Source: Agrypnia vestita
Taxonomy: Eukaryota; Arthropoda; Insecta; Trichoptera; Phryganeidae
NCBI GenBank assembly: GCA_016648135.1
Contig: JADDOH010000292.1
Span: forward strand, 248,001-312,000
Direction of reading: 5' to 3'
Length of the DNA: 64,000 bases
The notes under the pieces are model-generated. The model had not been told where the DNA came from. It saw only the letters and a list, made by a program, of their open reading frames with translations, and did no database searches. Positions within the stretch are counted from its first letter, which is position 1. Each line of letters starts with the position of its first letter. The translations under genes were made by a program, and so were the position numbers. Of this stretch, positions 25,049 to 36,955 are shown piece by piece.

Positions 25049-26090
25049 GGGAAAAATTTCCGAAAAGCTGAATTTTAGCAAGAACTTTGATATAACTGTT
25101 CTAAATGAAATGTAAAAAGTTCCCTTCGATCTGAGGAGTGCTAAAACTTGGTACGCGAGGTCAAAGATTACAAAATACGTTTTTCTGTAAATATTTCATT
25201 AACGGCAAGTTTCCCGGTAAAGTTATTATTAAACTAGTTGTAACCCGTCAAAAATTAATTTTGTTTCAACCACTAATTTTATTTTTAAACACTCAACAAG
25301 TTTCACGACCAAAGGTCCCTCCTTCAGGAGGATACTAAGTGTATTGAAATCTAAATACAAGTATAGTAGATAATGGAATGTCGAAGTTACGGATGTTATA
25401 CGAAGTAACGATGAATGGAGGGACGTACGAAGAGACAACGAAATTATTATAATTGTGTTTGTAGAATTGCAGATTTAATAAATATTATTTTTTATTTATT
25501 TTTAGTATTATTATTTATAATAAAGATTAAGTATTTATTTATTTGTTTATTATTTACGATTTAAGTTTATTATTTATAATAGCGTACATTAAAAAAAAAT
25601 ATATAAGGTAAGTCATTAATATTTAATGTTGTATTCAACGTCCAACACAGTATTGAATTGTCATACTATATATCTCATACTAAGAGCGCGCACTAATTTG
25701 GTATAATTGTACATCGCTGTATCTTCAAAAGTTACTTATAAAAAAAATACAAAACTCGTTTGGTAGAAAAGTTAATATGCAACATTTTTGTAACAAACAA
25801 ATTTGCCTAAACCTTACAGTTAATGAGATTTTAAACAAAAATATTGTGACCTTTTACCCTACGCTAAAAGTTTAGCACACCTCAGATACAAAGGGACTTT
25901 TGACATTTTATTTAATATAGTCCTTGTTAAATATTCAGCTATCCGGAAATTATTCCTGGGTCAGATGTCTAATTTGACTGGACTAATTGGCAAATAGGTA
26001 ATTGCTTAGGAATTTGACTTTGATAAAATATTTATGTCACAAAACACATTTTCAAAGATAATCATTGAGTGAATGATGGGTAATCAACAA

Positions 26091-26785
26091 TCCAAATTTC
26101 AAATATCTGTTGGTCCGTAACGTCCATAACTTACTGGAATTACAACTTAAGATAATTGGAGTGTGACACGCAATAGCGCGCGGTCCAGGTTCTAGATGTA
26201 ACCCCTCAAAACTGACGGTACTTATACATGCCGGTTCCTAAAGTATGAGTATTTACTTATTTATAGCCGACTCCCATGAAATAGTAATAACGATTTTTAT
26301 CAATACATAAGTGTATTTCAACATTTTTTAAAATATTTCCCCTGCCCCCAGTTAATAAACGATCTATTTTAAGCTCTGACGATTATGCTGGGCGGAGTAT
26401 GAAATATATTTGTGGTATCTTTTTGGCAGTCCACGGAGAGGCGGTGGTAGCAACATGCGTTAGGCGACCTGTTAGGGTTTGCTGGCGCGGAGTTCAAGCC
26501 CCATCTCCGGCCGTTTAATTTGTTTTTTAGCCGTGAATTCAAACGAAATTACGGAGGTTACATAAAGTTACGGACGGACAGACAATGAAATTATTATGAT
26601 TGATTATTATGTCCCGTGATTTTTCACTAGTAAAGTAATAAAATCTTCTTTGAGCATGACGTTTACCGATGGCAGCAACTTTCAATTGCGGAAATTGCCT
26701 AGGTCTAAATATCACCCAAGGGACAAACTTTATCAAAAAACATAATGTAAATGCATTTTAAATTTTATTTAAATATAATGATTTT
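26091..26785. mobile_element. composite repeat, copy A of a family with a tRNA-like segment
   Basis: The part from about 26200 to 26600 matches 60550-60950 over most of its length (CCGGTTCCTAAAG-like, CCCATGAAATAG, CACGGAGAGGCGG, TCAAGCCCCATCTCCGGCC, GACAGACAATGAAATT). The middle part (26425-26510) looks like a decayed tRNA. CGGAGA and TCTCCG could pair as an acceptor stem, and the B-box-like AGTTCAAGCC is at 26491. The first 100 bp (26108-26192) recurs at 26789-26875. Confidence 0.55.
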
Positions 26786-26786
26786 A

Positions 26787-27045
26787 TTATCTGTCGGTCC
26801 AAAATGTCCGTAACTTGATGGAATTACAACTTTAGATAATAAAAGTGAAACGCGCAATCAGCGCGCGGCTCAGGCAAAGGTCGCCTTACAAAATTACACG
26901 ATATAATAATTATTTTATTATATTTAATTTTGGGTTTAAGTAAATAAAGTCAATTAAAATAACAAATTGTTTTGTATATATTAATTTTCAGCTACAAAAT
27001 CCTGCAAATATAATGTTCCGCGAATTTTCGCGGGTGTACGGCTAG
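26787..27045 (+). mobile_element. short Helitron-like element (3' terminus clear)
   Basis: The right end has the Helitron 3' signature. CCGCGA-ATTT-TCGCGG forms a perfect 6-bp hairpin at 27018-27033. Eight nt later CTAG lies at 27042-27045, followed by T. The left end is put at the start of the segment repeated from 26108 (TCTGTCGGTCC) and is uncertain. No coding capacity, so non-autonomous. Confidence 0.6.
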
Positions 27046-27239
27046 TTAATGTACACAGTTTTTTCTGTTGTTTATTGATTGCAAAATAAATTTTTCTATA
27101 ATTATTTGACAATAATATAATCTTTTTGGATCACATTTTTCAGAATATATTATGATTCTATACTAGAGTGATGAATGAACACTTTTTTTAGATTCTCTAT
27201 ACTTAATATGTTTCTTAATCTTATGAATATGTAAATATA

Positions 27240-27630
27240 TATGTATTCTTATTTAAAAAAAATATAAATCATTAATGTGGCTGTGCCATTTTAATTGTTG
27301 ATCGACGATTACGCCGAGATATTAAATGTCTTTTTTTTTGTTTTAATGATTGAGCATTAACCTTTAATTATTGCAGGTTACAATTTTAAAATTGCTGTCA
27401 TGTATAGTAATTTTTATATCAGGAGGAAATTTTTGATTTTTATTAGAGGAAAGAATGTAATGAGTTTTTTCAGGGTTTAATGAAAGTAAATTACTGTCGT
27501 ACCAAGGTTTTAATATATTCCTGTCGTTGTTTACATGTTCGTTTGTGTCTAATAGATTATTTTCAATCAATATTGAAGAGGTCAATATCGATAAAATTAT
27601 TATTGAATGCCTTGCATGTGAGAAATACAA
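27240..27630 (-). mobile_element. LINE fragment (RT thumb region)
   Basis: The minus-strand ORF contains LKPWYDSNLLSLNPEKTHYI. A short way on, after stops, it reads YLGVIVDQQLKWHSHI at about 27300-27265. That is the N-L-LN--KT motif followed by YLGV-ID--L-W--HI of LINE reverse transcriptases. Only this part of the element is left. Confidence 0.75.
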
Positions 27631-28449
27631 ATGTATTTTGGGTTTAGGATGTTTTATTTCTCAAAACATGGAAGCGCGCGTTCCGTCAGGTTTAACTACA
27701 GGGAACATTATAAGAAAACTTGAGTACCTCGGACATATTATGAGTGGGACCAAATTATAGTCTTAACCAACTCATTATCCAGATGAAAATAAGTAGAAGA
27801 AGGAGCGTAGGAAGTGTGACCCCACTGAGTTGTTCCGTGCGGTGGTGAACAAAGGCACGATCGCCAATATGATCGCCGACCTCCGGTAAGAGATGGCACT
27901 ACAAGAACTTAAAAAGTACTTATAAATACTCGTATATTCCCTTAGGCATAATGTTTCCGATTGGGAGGGAAACTTCTTTAAAAACAAGAAATCTGGAGTC
28001 TTGAACTCGGATTATACTCGTAGGTATAAATTGGGATCGGGATATTGATTTCTGAGGAGTGGAGGGGACAAATCGTTTCCGGATTCTCTTAGGGTGCGTG
28101 TTCACGGATTTAATTTGACCCTTGAGACTCGCAGAGTTAAATTATAATGGTTGGTACATGAAGACCATTCATCTTTCGAAAATTCGCCAAAAAATGCAAT
28201 AAACAAATATTCCGCCTTATTCTTAATAAAACAAGATTGTTATAATGGTGATCGTTACCTCAACACTTAAAAATTTAAGACCTCTGTAAGAGGTCGATGT
28301 TTCTATCACTGTGACGAAAATATTGTTTCTTATTTAATATTTGAACTCTTTCGGTGAAAAAATAAGTACATGTATATTATAAATACAAAGTGCCTTCTAA
28401 AATTTTAGTAATTATTTTATATAATATTATTAAAACACTTCAACCATCT
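27631..28449. other. AT-rich spacer
   Basis: No gene or repeat recognised. Confidence 0.35.
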
Positions 28450-28760
28450 GTACTAATTTGTGGGGATAACGAATTTCAACCACAAATGGCGTAAGTAAAG
28501 CCACAAGTGGGAGGAGATGTTTAAAGGTAGCATAAAGATATTATATAAATTAAGAAAATGTGATAGATTTGTTAGTCAATTATGGGTGCAATTGTAAATA
28601 TTTGTGTAAAGTGATCACTTAAGCCAGCCGTACGATAGATAAGTCACAAGGCTTATAAATATCCAAAAAAAGACATTGATACCAAATTTCCCATATAAAT
28701 GACTTAATCTTTATGAGACATCCATAATGTATATTGATTAATATTGTATTTCAGTAATAT
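28450..28760 (+). repeat. SINE-like family, partial copy 1
   Basis: It shares GTAAAGTGATCACTTAAGCC and a later GAGAC-TCTATAAT-like block with the copies at 29106-29600 and 30880-31190. No tRNA-like head here. Confidence 0.45.
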
Positions 28761-29105
28761 TTTGTAATGAATGTTGTGCATGAAATTAAATTCATTAAAA
28801 TTGGTTGGTCCATATTTCGAAAGAAGTTTAAATAAATATGTATGAAATGGTCGCGTTTTGTATCTGGAGCGCTCCAAAATAGGTATGTTTGAAAATGATC
28901 AGCAGCGTTTCCTCTGCGAAGTTTTCAGAATTTAGTTTAAAATTAATGATCTTTAAGGGACAAGTAGGATATATTGTGGCCTGCCGTGGTAGCTAACTAA
29001 AAGGTAACCAAGAAATCACCTTGGGGAGCGTTATATGAACACGTTTAATAGGCTGTAAAAATAATAACCGTGGTACTTGCAGTGCAGTATTGGTCTTCTT
29101 AGATG

Positions 29106-29600
29106 TCTCCTTCAGTCTAGTGGTAAAACGAGTGCCTAGTGTTCAAGTAGAGGATTCCTCATCTAGTGAGATGATCTAATTATAGCTCGTTTGTGCTCAC
29201 TTACCAAAGATCTTGTGCAAGGGACCACATTCACCATATGGATAAAAGTTCCAATATTTAATTAATGATAATTATTAAAAAATATTTGTTATAATATATT
29301 AATCTCAATGAGTTAGAAAACTCATTTTGGGAAGAACAGCATTATGTTCTGCGATAAAAAAGACTTAAAATTACAAAAAACAAGGTTAAGTAAAGACCAA
29401 AGATGTCTCAGCATAGTTCCTGCAAATAAATTAAAGATTTTCAGATTTAGAACATACAAAACATTTCATTTTTTTATGTGTGGATGTTCTGACAATGGAA
29501 TTGGTGAAAGTTGCATTGTGTAAAGGGATCACTTAAGCTAGCTCATACAGGTTGTAAGCCCCGGGCCATCCTATAAAAAGACTTCACAAATTAATAATGA
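29106..29600 (+). mobile_element. SINE-like element with possible tRNA head, copy 2
   Basis: CAGTCTAGTGGTAAAACGAG near 29115 matches a tRNA A box (T-GTCTAGTGG). A weak B-box-like GAGGATTCC lies about 35 bp later. The tail (about 29400-29590) matches 30940-31130: AGATTTTCAGATTT, GACAATG, GATCACTTAAGCTAG, GGGCCATCCTATAAAAAGAC. Repetition of the tail supports a transposed family; the head is less sure. Confidence 0.45.
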
Positions 29601-29631
29601 AACATGCAGAATATACAGGGAAGCAATAGAA

Positions 29632-29900
29632 ATCATCATCATCACTCTTGGCACTACAACCCTTGGTGGGTCTTGGCCTCTTCAATAATTTTCCTCCACT
29701 CATCTCGGTCTAGTGCCAGCTCTCTCCAGTTCCGAAGCTCTAAGGCAGAGATGTCTTTGACGACGTTGTCATTCCACCTTAATTTTGGCCTTCCTAAGCT
29801 CCTTCGCCCTATTGGCCTTGAGTTCAGCAGGGACTTTGACGCTTGATGCTCGAACATTCTCTCCACATGACTCAGCCACCGAAGTCTTCCCAGTTTTTTT
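29632..29900 (-). mobile_element. LINE 3' tail fragment
   Basis: The minus-strand ORF (29866-29654) reads ERMFEHQASKSLLN, then GRPKLRWNDNVVKDI, LRNWRELALDRDEWRKI and EEAKTHQGL. This is the conserved C-terminus of a LINE ORF (RGRP-RW-D, NW--A-DR--WR, EAK---GL). The 3' end is followed by a short ATC/GAT repeat (29633-29645), a common LINE tail. It is 5'-truncated. Confidence 0.8.
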
Positions 29901-30879
29901 ATAAATTTTGTGACATTTGACTCTTTAAATAGAGTATAGAGCTCATTGTTGTATGGTATTGTATGGTTGTATGGTACATAAATGGTAATTATTTTTAAAC
30001 AAAAATCCTCTAAATCCTCAAAAATCCGGAGATATCGAGGTGCAACCAGAAACTAGAGAATGCGATGATAGACCGATTTGACTTGACCGGTTGATCGTTT
30101 TTGAGTTACTGGCGGAAAGTCGCCGCAACTATCGAATATATATGACTTGCGTCCTAGTCTGTCGAGCTACCTTGGGTCACCAATTGGTGGCACCAGTAGT
30201 AGTCCGGTACACTATCATAACATAAGCACTTAACTCCATTAAAATTAGTTAAATAATAAAAACGGTAATGAAACGTATATTCCAATACAGAGTTCGTTAG
30301 TATTTTTTTTTAGATGTTTTTGAGAATTTTCGTTGGAGCCTTCTATTATGTTCCGAAGTCTCAATCATCTTCCTAAGCCATTAATCTCTTGACTGCTATC
30401 CCTAATTTGCAGTTTGCGTGTACGAAACCAGGTTCAAGGAATTTAACCCGTCCGCTTAGAACCGATAGTCTTTCTTTGTGAGGCTTAAGTTCCCCACACC
30501 GTTCATGGCAAACCAAACAAGTGTCGGGTCCGTGAAAGCCTTTCTAAGCTCTACTAATTGTAATTAACAAACAAGGAGGTGCCCTTAGACGAGCATACAT
30601 TAAATGGCGCTTTACGCAACAGGGCGTTAACAAGTTGTTGGATAATTTGGGCGCAAATAACAAATTGTATACGGCGACTTATATCTGATATATAATTTTT
30701 TTGTATTGATTGAATATGTATAATTTATTGCCAATTATTAAGTGTCATAATTCAATAAATAAACTAAAAATATTTTAAATGTTTGTGGCGTTAACAATGT
30801 GGTTGGATATAATTATTAATTTGAGAAAACTAACAAACTTTGTAAAAATCATGTACATTGTTTTTAAACGTCTACCAGT

Positions 30880-31190
30880 TTCGATACCGTAATTACTTTA
30901 TCTTCATCAGAACGAAAGTATCTATGAACACTAGTTCATGAGTAAATATTAAAGATGTCTGTAGCATAGTCCCATCAAATAAATGAAAGATTTTCAGATT
31001 TGGAACATATAAAATTTGATAATGTGTGAATGTTTTGACAATGATATTGGTGAAATTAGCATTGTATAAAGTGATCACTTTAGCTAGTTCATACAGATTG
31101 TTAGCCCTGGGCCATCCTATAAAAAGACTTCCATACACGTTTCTCATAAATAGTTCGGTCTCTGTGAGACTTCTATAATTAATCTTAGTG
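30880..31190 (+). repeat. SINE-like family, partial copy 3
   Basis: Homologous to 29290-29600 over about 200 bp and to 28600-28740 at its right end. It includes TATAAAGTGATCACTTTAGC and GGGCCATCCTATAAAAAGAC. Confidence 0.5.
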
Positions 31191-31194
31191 AACT

Positions 31195-31400
31195 ATCCGA
31201 TGAAGAAACTGAATATGATAAAAATCAAGATGAGGGGATGGCTGAGGGCATTGTACGATGGATTAAACAGCGAAAAAGGGACTGGTATGATCATGTCCAG
31301 AGAATAGACAGCACCAGACTCCTTCATATCGCACTACATCATCTGCCTCACGGAACTCGCCCTCGCAAGAGACCTCCCAAAAGATTCTCATATTATAAGT
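31195..31400 (+). mobile_element. LINE 3' tail fragment
   Basis: Plus-strand translation reads KRDWYDHVQRIDSTRLLHIA and then HGTRPRKRPPKRF. This is the W--H--RM---R----, G-R-RGRP-KRW tail of a LINE ORF. It is short, 5'-truncated and without the downstream end. Confidence 0.6.
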
Positions 31401-32939
31401 TAAGTTAATAGAGTTTAGCAAAACAAATTATACGCGTATTTAAAAATATATATTTTAAAAATATTCTGTATTTTCAACATTTTATTGTACCATACGAACT
31501 GATGATTCTGGCCATAAATCGTAATATCAGTAGAGATGCGCAAGACGCTTTGTCGATAACTTCTGCTCCTTGCGTATGTACATTTGATGAGGCACTTTGT
31601 GGAAAGTGCATTCCAAGCGCTCTGTTTGGTCAACGTTCTTTTGTTGTAAATACTATGTCATTTAGTCCTTCGCTACTTGCTAAATAATCTATTACTTTTG
31701 AACTTTGCTTGAGGTAAGATGGAGGCTTTTTTTGATAACATTAGTTTGATCAAATTGAATGGAGATATTAACGTCTAAACTCACGCAGTGATCTAAAATG
31801 CATTGTCGTTCTTTAATTAATGAACTGAAAAGTGATGAGTATCATCAACCTTACAAATTTATTGTAATTTTTTCATGCGTTTCTTTTAAGAATGTACCGA
31901 TTCCTGACCATTTCTCTTGTTTATATTATTTTTTACCTTATAACTACGTAAGTATATTTATATTTTTATATTTTTCGTGTTACTGTATAGTATATAGCAC
32001 TTGTAAAAGAGTGGTAATTTAACCTAATAACCTCTACAACATTGTGAAAATTGGTGAAAAATAGAAAAAAAAAACATGTAGATGATAACACAAAAGTATT
32101 CTACTCATCACCTGTACAATTTCAAAATGTGTATAAGTGCAAGAGAAAATTCCATCGGACCTCTCTTTATCATGCTTATAACCATAGTTGTCAGTTTGTT
32201 TGGGCCCGACTACAGCAATTTTTAACAAATAGGCCATTAAAAGAATGTTGTTACTCCAGTAAAATGAATTTTTTCCTTGACGAAGATGAAATCCGCACGA
32301 CTATTCGTTTGTGAACGTGTCGATTATCATTCACTCTGTTCCAAAAGGTCCAAAAATTACCTAGTGCAGATAAAACATCTAAAAGGGTTAAATATAATAC
32401 TAATGCAATGATTTGCTCTCAGATGAGACTTTAATCTCTTAGAGTCGGAAATGGTCGACGTGTACTGGTTGCGTCATTCTATTTGCTTTACCCTCAAATT
32501 GATACTGTCCATTATAGGCTTTCAAGACATTCTCCGAGAGAAATCTCATCCGTATACACGTGCCGTTTTGTGAAGTATATACATTTTATATAGATTTGTG
32601 AGAAGAATTCGCGTAGCGTATACGTGTTTCTTTTTTGTAATTTTTTTGAGATTTCAGGTTTTGGGATAATGCGTCATTTTGCAAAATATATTTTACGTTT
32701 ATTACAATTATATTATCGTGGCTCGCCCCTCAGATCTCGTTTTCAGGAGCTGCGCACCCCGGATTTCCTGATATTGTAGATTACTCTCGCAGGAACACCT
32801 GTGTCTCCGAATTCTCGGTGAATTATGTTGATACAAGGTAACTCAATGAAAACTTGCTTTTAACAGAAATGGCAGGACAGACAAAAGCGAAATAGGTCCA
32901 ATTTACATCGAGAGCGAGGAAGCAATTTGATCTGCTAGC
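31401..32939. other. AT-rich intergenic stretch
   Basis: No gene recognised. A GC-richer block at 32715-32830 resembles the end of a retroelement on the minus strand, but no boundary could be set. Confidence 0.35.
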
Positions 32940-32951
32940 AGCATAAATGTT

Positions 32952-33170
32952 AAAAATGTCCTTAGGTTTTCACGGCCGTTCAGAATCTTCTGTGTATAGT
33001 TTTCTGGGATATTCTGCCGTGTGTGTGTGACCTCTCTGGCCAACGTTTCAGATCCCATTGCAGGGTCCATCACATCAGCCCTGATGATGGACCCTGCAAT
33101 GGGATCTGAAACGTTGGCCAGAGAGGTCACACACACACGGCAGAATATCCCAGAAAACTATACACAGAAG
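32952..33170. mobile_element. Penelope-like terminal fragment as a near-perfect inverted dimer
   Basis: Arms 32987-33072 and 33085-33170 are exact complements over 86 bp, separated by 12 nt. The minus-oriented copy extends 35 bp further at its outer end. The insert is bounded by AGCATAAATGTT at 32940-32951 and 33171-33182, an exact 12-bp target-site duplication. The plus-oriented arm starts with CTGATGA (33081) and has GAAAC at 33108-33112, the arrangement seen next to the PLE at 44098. Both arms can be read as ETLAREVTHTRQNIPENYTQ. PLEs are known for inverted, 5'-rearranged copies. Confidence 0.75.
33081..33124 (+). ncRNA. hammerhead-like ribozyme motif
   Basis: CTGATGA, then a stem region (GGACCC...GGGATC with a bulge) and GAAAC. 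After it comes ACGT (possible 2-bp stem III), a T in the cleavage position, and GGCC. GGC could pair with GCC just before CTGATGA as stem I. Position 10.1-11.1 is a T-T mismatch, so activity is doubtful. PLEs are known to carry hammerhead motifs. Confidence 0.35.
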
Positions 33171-33182
33171 AGCATAAATGTT

Positions 33183-34169
33183 CATATCTTAACTGGGTCT
33201 TGATTAATGAGGTTAATTATAATTAGTCTAGATAATCAGGTAAATTGAAATTTAGATTACTGGAACCTAGATTGAATGAGTCTATTTTTATCTCTGTTAT
33301 CTATCTAAATTTCAGCATGAGGCGTATTACAATTATTTATTTGTAACTGATGGTAACTAATACTCGTAAATATGGTCAAAGGACATTTAAATATATAAAA
33401 CGGAAACTATTCAATTATCTTCCACAAAATTTTATAAAAGACAATGTAATGAAAGGCATGTAAATTATAAAAGACAATGTAATGAAAAATTAATGGAATT
33501 ACTAATCAAGAAAGATTTATTCTGATTAAGTGAAGAATTGTCTTGGTATTACTTCTGTAAATTTATTATGATCATGAATTTATCTATTTCTTTTTTCCTT
33601 ATATTTATAAACTTATTTGACTTTGTTGTCTTAAAACATAGAAAATAGCTGGTTTTATGGATTAATAGGTTTTTTTTGCCAAAAAATATAATATTAATGA
33701 TCAATTATTTAAATAATGAAGAAAAATAACAAAGTAAGTCTGGTGTTTCGGACTTTAAAATTAATTTTCTTAACCATATCTAAAACAAAAAAGCTCTTGC
33801 TCTTTTTCTTTTGTATGGTTTCAAAAAAGCGATACTTCAAAAGAATGCTTATTCAAGAGAGAGTCCATCATTATTTCAAAAGTTACTCCTACACAACATA
33901 GGTATGATAATTCAATAAGTATGTAATATGATAATTCTCACCAACTAAACGCAGCAGTGTTTAAATTGAAGTTGCTCATGTTACTCAGTATTCATAATAA
34001 TTGTTAAAAATTAAATTTTGTTTGCTTGAATAAACATATTGGGATACTGGGTTATTTGAAATAAGTAATGTATTGTTGTTCATATATTATTTTTTGTGCC
34101 TGCTATTTTGTGTGTTTCATTTAAAGTAAAATAAAAATAAACGGGTTTCAAAATGAGGCATGGGGTGAT
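33183..34169. other. AT-rich spacer
   Basis: No gene recognised. Confidence 0.35.
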
Positions 34170-34460
34170 GTATGTTGATTATCACACGAAGAAACACGAA
34201 AATAAACGTATGAATGAACAGAGAAGGGTAGTGGACGGAATTAAATGCGCCAAAAAAATAAAATGACAATCGCTGGACGATTGGACTGGAATAAAGTTAT
34301 TCAATGGAACCCAAAAGGATGGCAAGACCATCGGGCCTTGAAAATGAATTGATTAAAAATAAGTGATTGGAATGTTGAAAATCATCATTTTCTGCGAAAT
34401 TACGTAGCAGCTGGTACAAATAGGAGACTTTAGGAGGCCTTAATATAGATCAATGGTAGA
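34170..34460 (+). mobile_element. probable LINE 3' tail, decayed
   Basis: In changing plus-strand frames I read DWNKVIQWNPKGWQDHRAL and later RRL-EALI, like the W--KV--W-P--G-R-RGRP and EA-I--W blocks of LINE tails. Stops break it. Weak evidence. Confidence 0.35.
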
Positions 34461-35399
34461 AATGATAATGATTAAATAAATTAGATCTATTCGATTTTTT
34501 TCGAAAAATAATTCGTCTCTTTGAAAGAATCGGGGTTATAATCTTAAATTTTAAGCGTGAGATAAAATATTTCGAGAAAACCTCTAAAAATAGAAACTTT
34601 ACCATCATTGATCTAAGAAATAAAGCTAAAATGTTTTCCATGTTCAAATTTCGTCCAAGGTCATAAAGTTAAAATAACGACAAATTTCACTCAGACACGC
34701 AGATATCTTCTGTATCACACCCCTCAGAAGTTAGCAACCTTTGGAGTACATTGTTTAATACAATACTTGTCATTTTGTATCGCTCGAAAAAAAATATTTG
34801 TTACAGATACATACGACGCTTAGTTTTTTTTTTCAAAATATTTTATCTTTGGTAGTTATATTGTGTACGCGTTCTTGCCGCGTATACAACAATTATCAAT
34901 AAAGTGAGTACAGTCAAGATTTATTCTTGGGATGCAGGCGTGGGTGTTTTCGGACATGTACATTTATTCAATCAAAGGAACCATAAAAATATTTTAGAAT
35001 TCTTGCACATTTGCAACAAAGACGATTCCTTGAAATTTTCTGTGCCTACGAAAATGCATTAATCGATTCCGCATTGCTCGATCCGCTCGAAAGTGTTATA
35101 GAGAGTTCCAGAGATTTCGAGAGATTTCTATAGTGCGCAGTTAATCCAGATTCTAGCACCTCGCACGATGTATTTGTTTATTAATTTTTCTATAATACTT
35201 TGATTAAGAAACTAAATTCTAAAAATATTAGTGAGTCAAATAGAGAACAAATCACATTTTGAAATATCTCAGGCACATACCTACAGAGGTGACTTACCCT
35301 GAATCACGTTATTTAAAAAAAAATTAGTAGCGAGTTGGGATAAAAAGCAAACGGTTTGAATTGATTTTTAATCAACCAATCTGTAGAATTCAACTTCTA
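34461..35399. other. AT-rich spacer
   Basis: Nothing recognised. Confidence 0.35.
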
Positions 35400-35600
35400 T
35401 AATGGCAATACAGCCAAAATAGAACTTTGGCCTCCTCAATCTTCCGCCACCATGAATCTCGGTTTTCTATTGCCCATTTTCAATTATTCAGCAGCAGAAG
35501 GTTTTTAGCACCCCTTTTCACATTATCTCCCCAGTAGAGCCTCGCCCTTCTAAGCGTTTTCACGCCTGGTCTTCTAAAGAATATCCTTTACCATGTATTA
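35400..35600 (-). mobile_element. LINE 3' tail fragment
   Basis: Minus-strand translation reads RRPGVKTLRRARLYWGDNVK, a stop after LLLLNN, then KWAIENRDSWWRKIEEAK. The order matches the tail at 29654-29866 (GRP--RW-D-V, NW--A--R--WRKI-EAK). It is a diverged, dead copy. Confidence 0.6.
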
Positions 35601-36024
35601 GTGAAATCAAATAAAAATGATAATTTAATATAATTGATTACATTGGATTTATATTCAATACACGTTTAAACTAATTTTTGTTGTTTTATTCTTTTATCAT
35701 TTTCTTTTTATGCATGTTTTTTTATAGAACCCAAGTAGTCTTCATCATAAATCTGTTATAAAAAAATATTTTACAGAATAATAACCAGCTTTGTTTGGAG
35801 CAATTTTAAATAATGGGATAGAGATAAATTTATATTTTTTGTGTGCGTGTATGTACATATGTGTAGCCTCAAATGTGTAAAAATGCATCGTAATCGACGT
35901 CAGGGCGATCTAAAAATTTCAGCTTGATTGGATGACGGAAAGTGTGTTAATTTTCACTTAAAATATTTTTCCAATAATTCCAAAAAAATCAAAACCGGCG
36001 GTGAACTAATGTGTCGGAACATCT

Positions 36025-36215
36025 GCCATATCAATATTCTTACTATTTTCAAACCAAGCTAAACGCCTGTTTCATGAAGAATAGGATTATTTTACTGGTC
36101 TAAAAAGAGACTCGAACATAACTATGCGATTGTCTTTGTCACCAGATGAACAAGAAATCTTAGTTATAATATCAAACCTTCATGCCGCAAGAAGGCTAGG
36201 CATCTATCGAAAATA
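36025..36215 (-). mobile_element. tRNA-derived SINE-like element, copy 2
   Basis: It matches 12335-12530 in order (TTCTTACTATT-TCAAAC-AAGC, GCCTGT, ATGAA-AATAGGA, CTGG, CTCGAAC). The tRNA-like boxes are more decayed here than in copy 1. Confidence 0.5.
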
Positions 36216-36403
36216 TTAAAACATGCAGTATACTGACAAAAAAGAATTAAACGAATATATTTAAAAAAGTTTGTGAAGCTCGCTTTAAATTAAATTACAA
36301 CATTTCCACATACCATAAAATGTGTAATAATTGTTTTTAAATTTCAAAATAGAATTATTTATCAGGCTTTTTATGACCTGTTGATAAACTGGATTTTCAC
36401 GTG

Positions 36404-36955
36404 GCGTGGTTGCGGGAGACAAATGAAAACAATGGAAATTGATAAGCAGTTCATTAATTAATGGTTAATTAATTATGCAATGTACAAAGTCACATAACAC
36501 GAAATAAACTAAACGCTGTTCTTTAATCTACACTATTTCGCAATATATCACTCATATATTAACTCGTTATTATCGCTTGTAGAATATGCAATTCTCTCAA
36601 AAATAAATCGCTCTGGTTTATTTCGTCAATAAGGTACTTCTCTCGAATATTTCGCTTTATCTCTCGCTTCGATTATCTCACGACTGGCCATCCTGGCCTC
36701 ACGGCCGACTTCGTAGTTAACGAACTGTTAAACACAATCAATGTCAATTTTCTTGCGCTGCAGCGTAGTTCCGTATTTATACCCAAAAACTGGATAATCG
36801 AACCTCCTATATTATTCTAGTGTTTAGGAGAAGTTTCTCGTCGCTTCAAGGTTTTACAGGTGCTCCTCGAATGTCCTAGCTAATTTCAGAGTCTGAAAGT
36901 GTGTCCAGAATGTACGAGTAGTAGAAGGTCCTAGAGGTTTCAACATTATTGTCGT
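36404..36955 (-). mobile_element. LTR-like repeat, copy 1 (solo LTR candidate)
   Basis: About 550 bp homologous to 42776-43292 (TTGCGGGAG, CAAAGTCACATAACAC, TGGCCA-CCTGG, CCGTATTTATA, AGTGTTTAGGAGAAG). On the minus strand both have a TATA box, TATAAATACGG, at the same relative place, followed by a GC-richer leader. That fits a retroelement LTR read on the minus strand. Ends and target duplications were not resolved, and there is no adjacent coding part. Confidence 0.5.

Larger units (their letters stand above)
23401..26090. other. AT-rich intergenic stretch with small repeats
   Basis: No gene recognised. Separate entries cover a PLE-like remnant (23735-23800), a tandem repeat (24211-24450) and a hairpin (25010-25048). 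Confidence 0.4.

Noticed and set aside
33021..33203. Two ORFs of 60-77 codons across the palindrome, on opposite strands
   Set aside because: They exist because the two arms are identical; they are best explained as a translated PLE terminus, not a gene.
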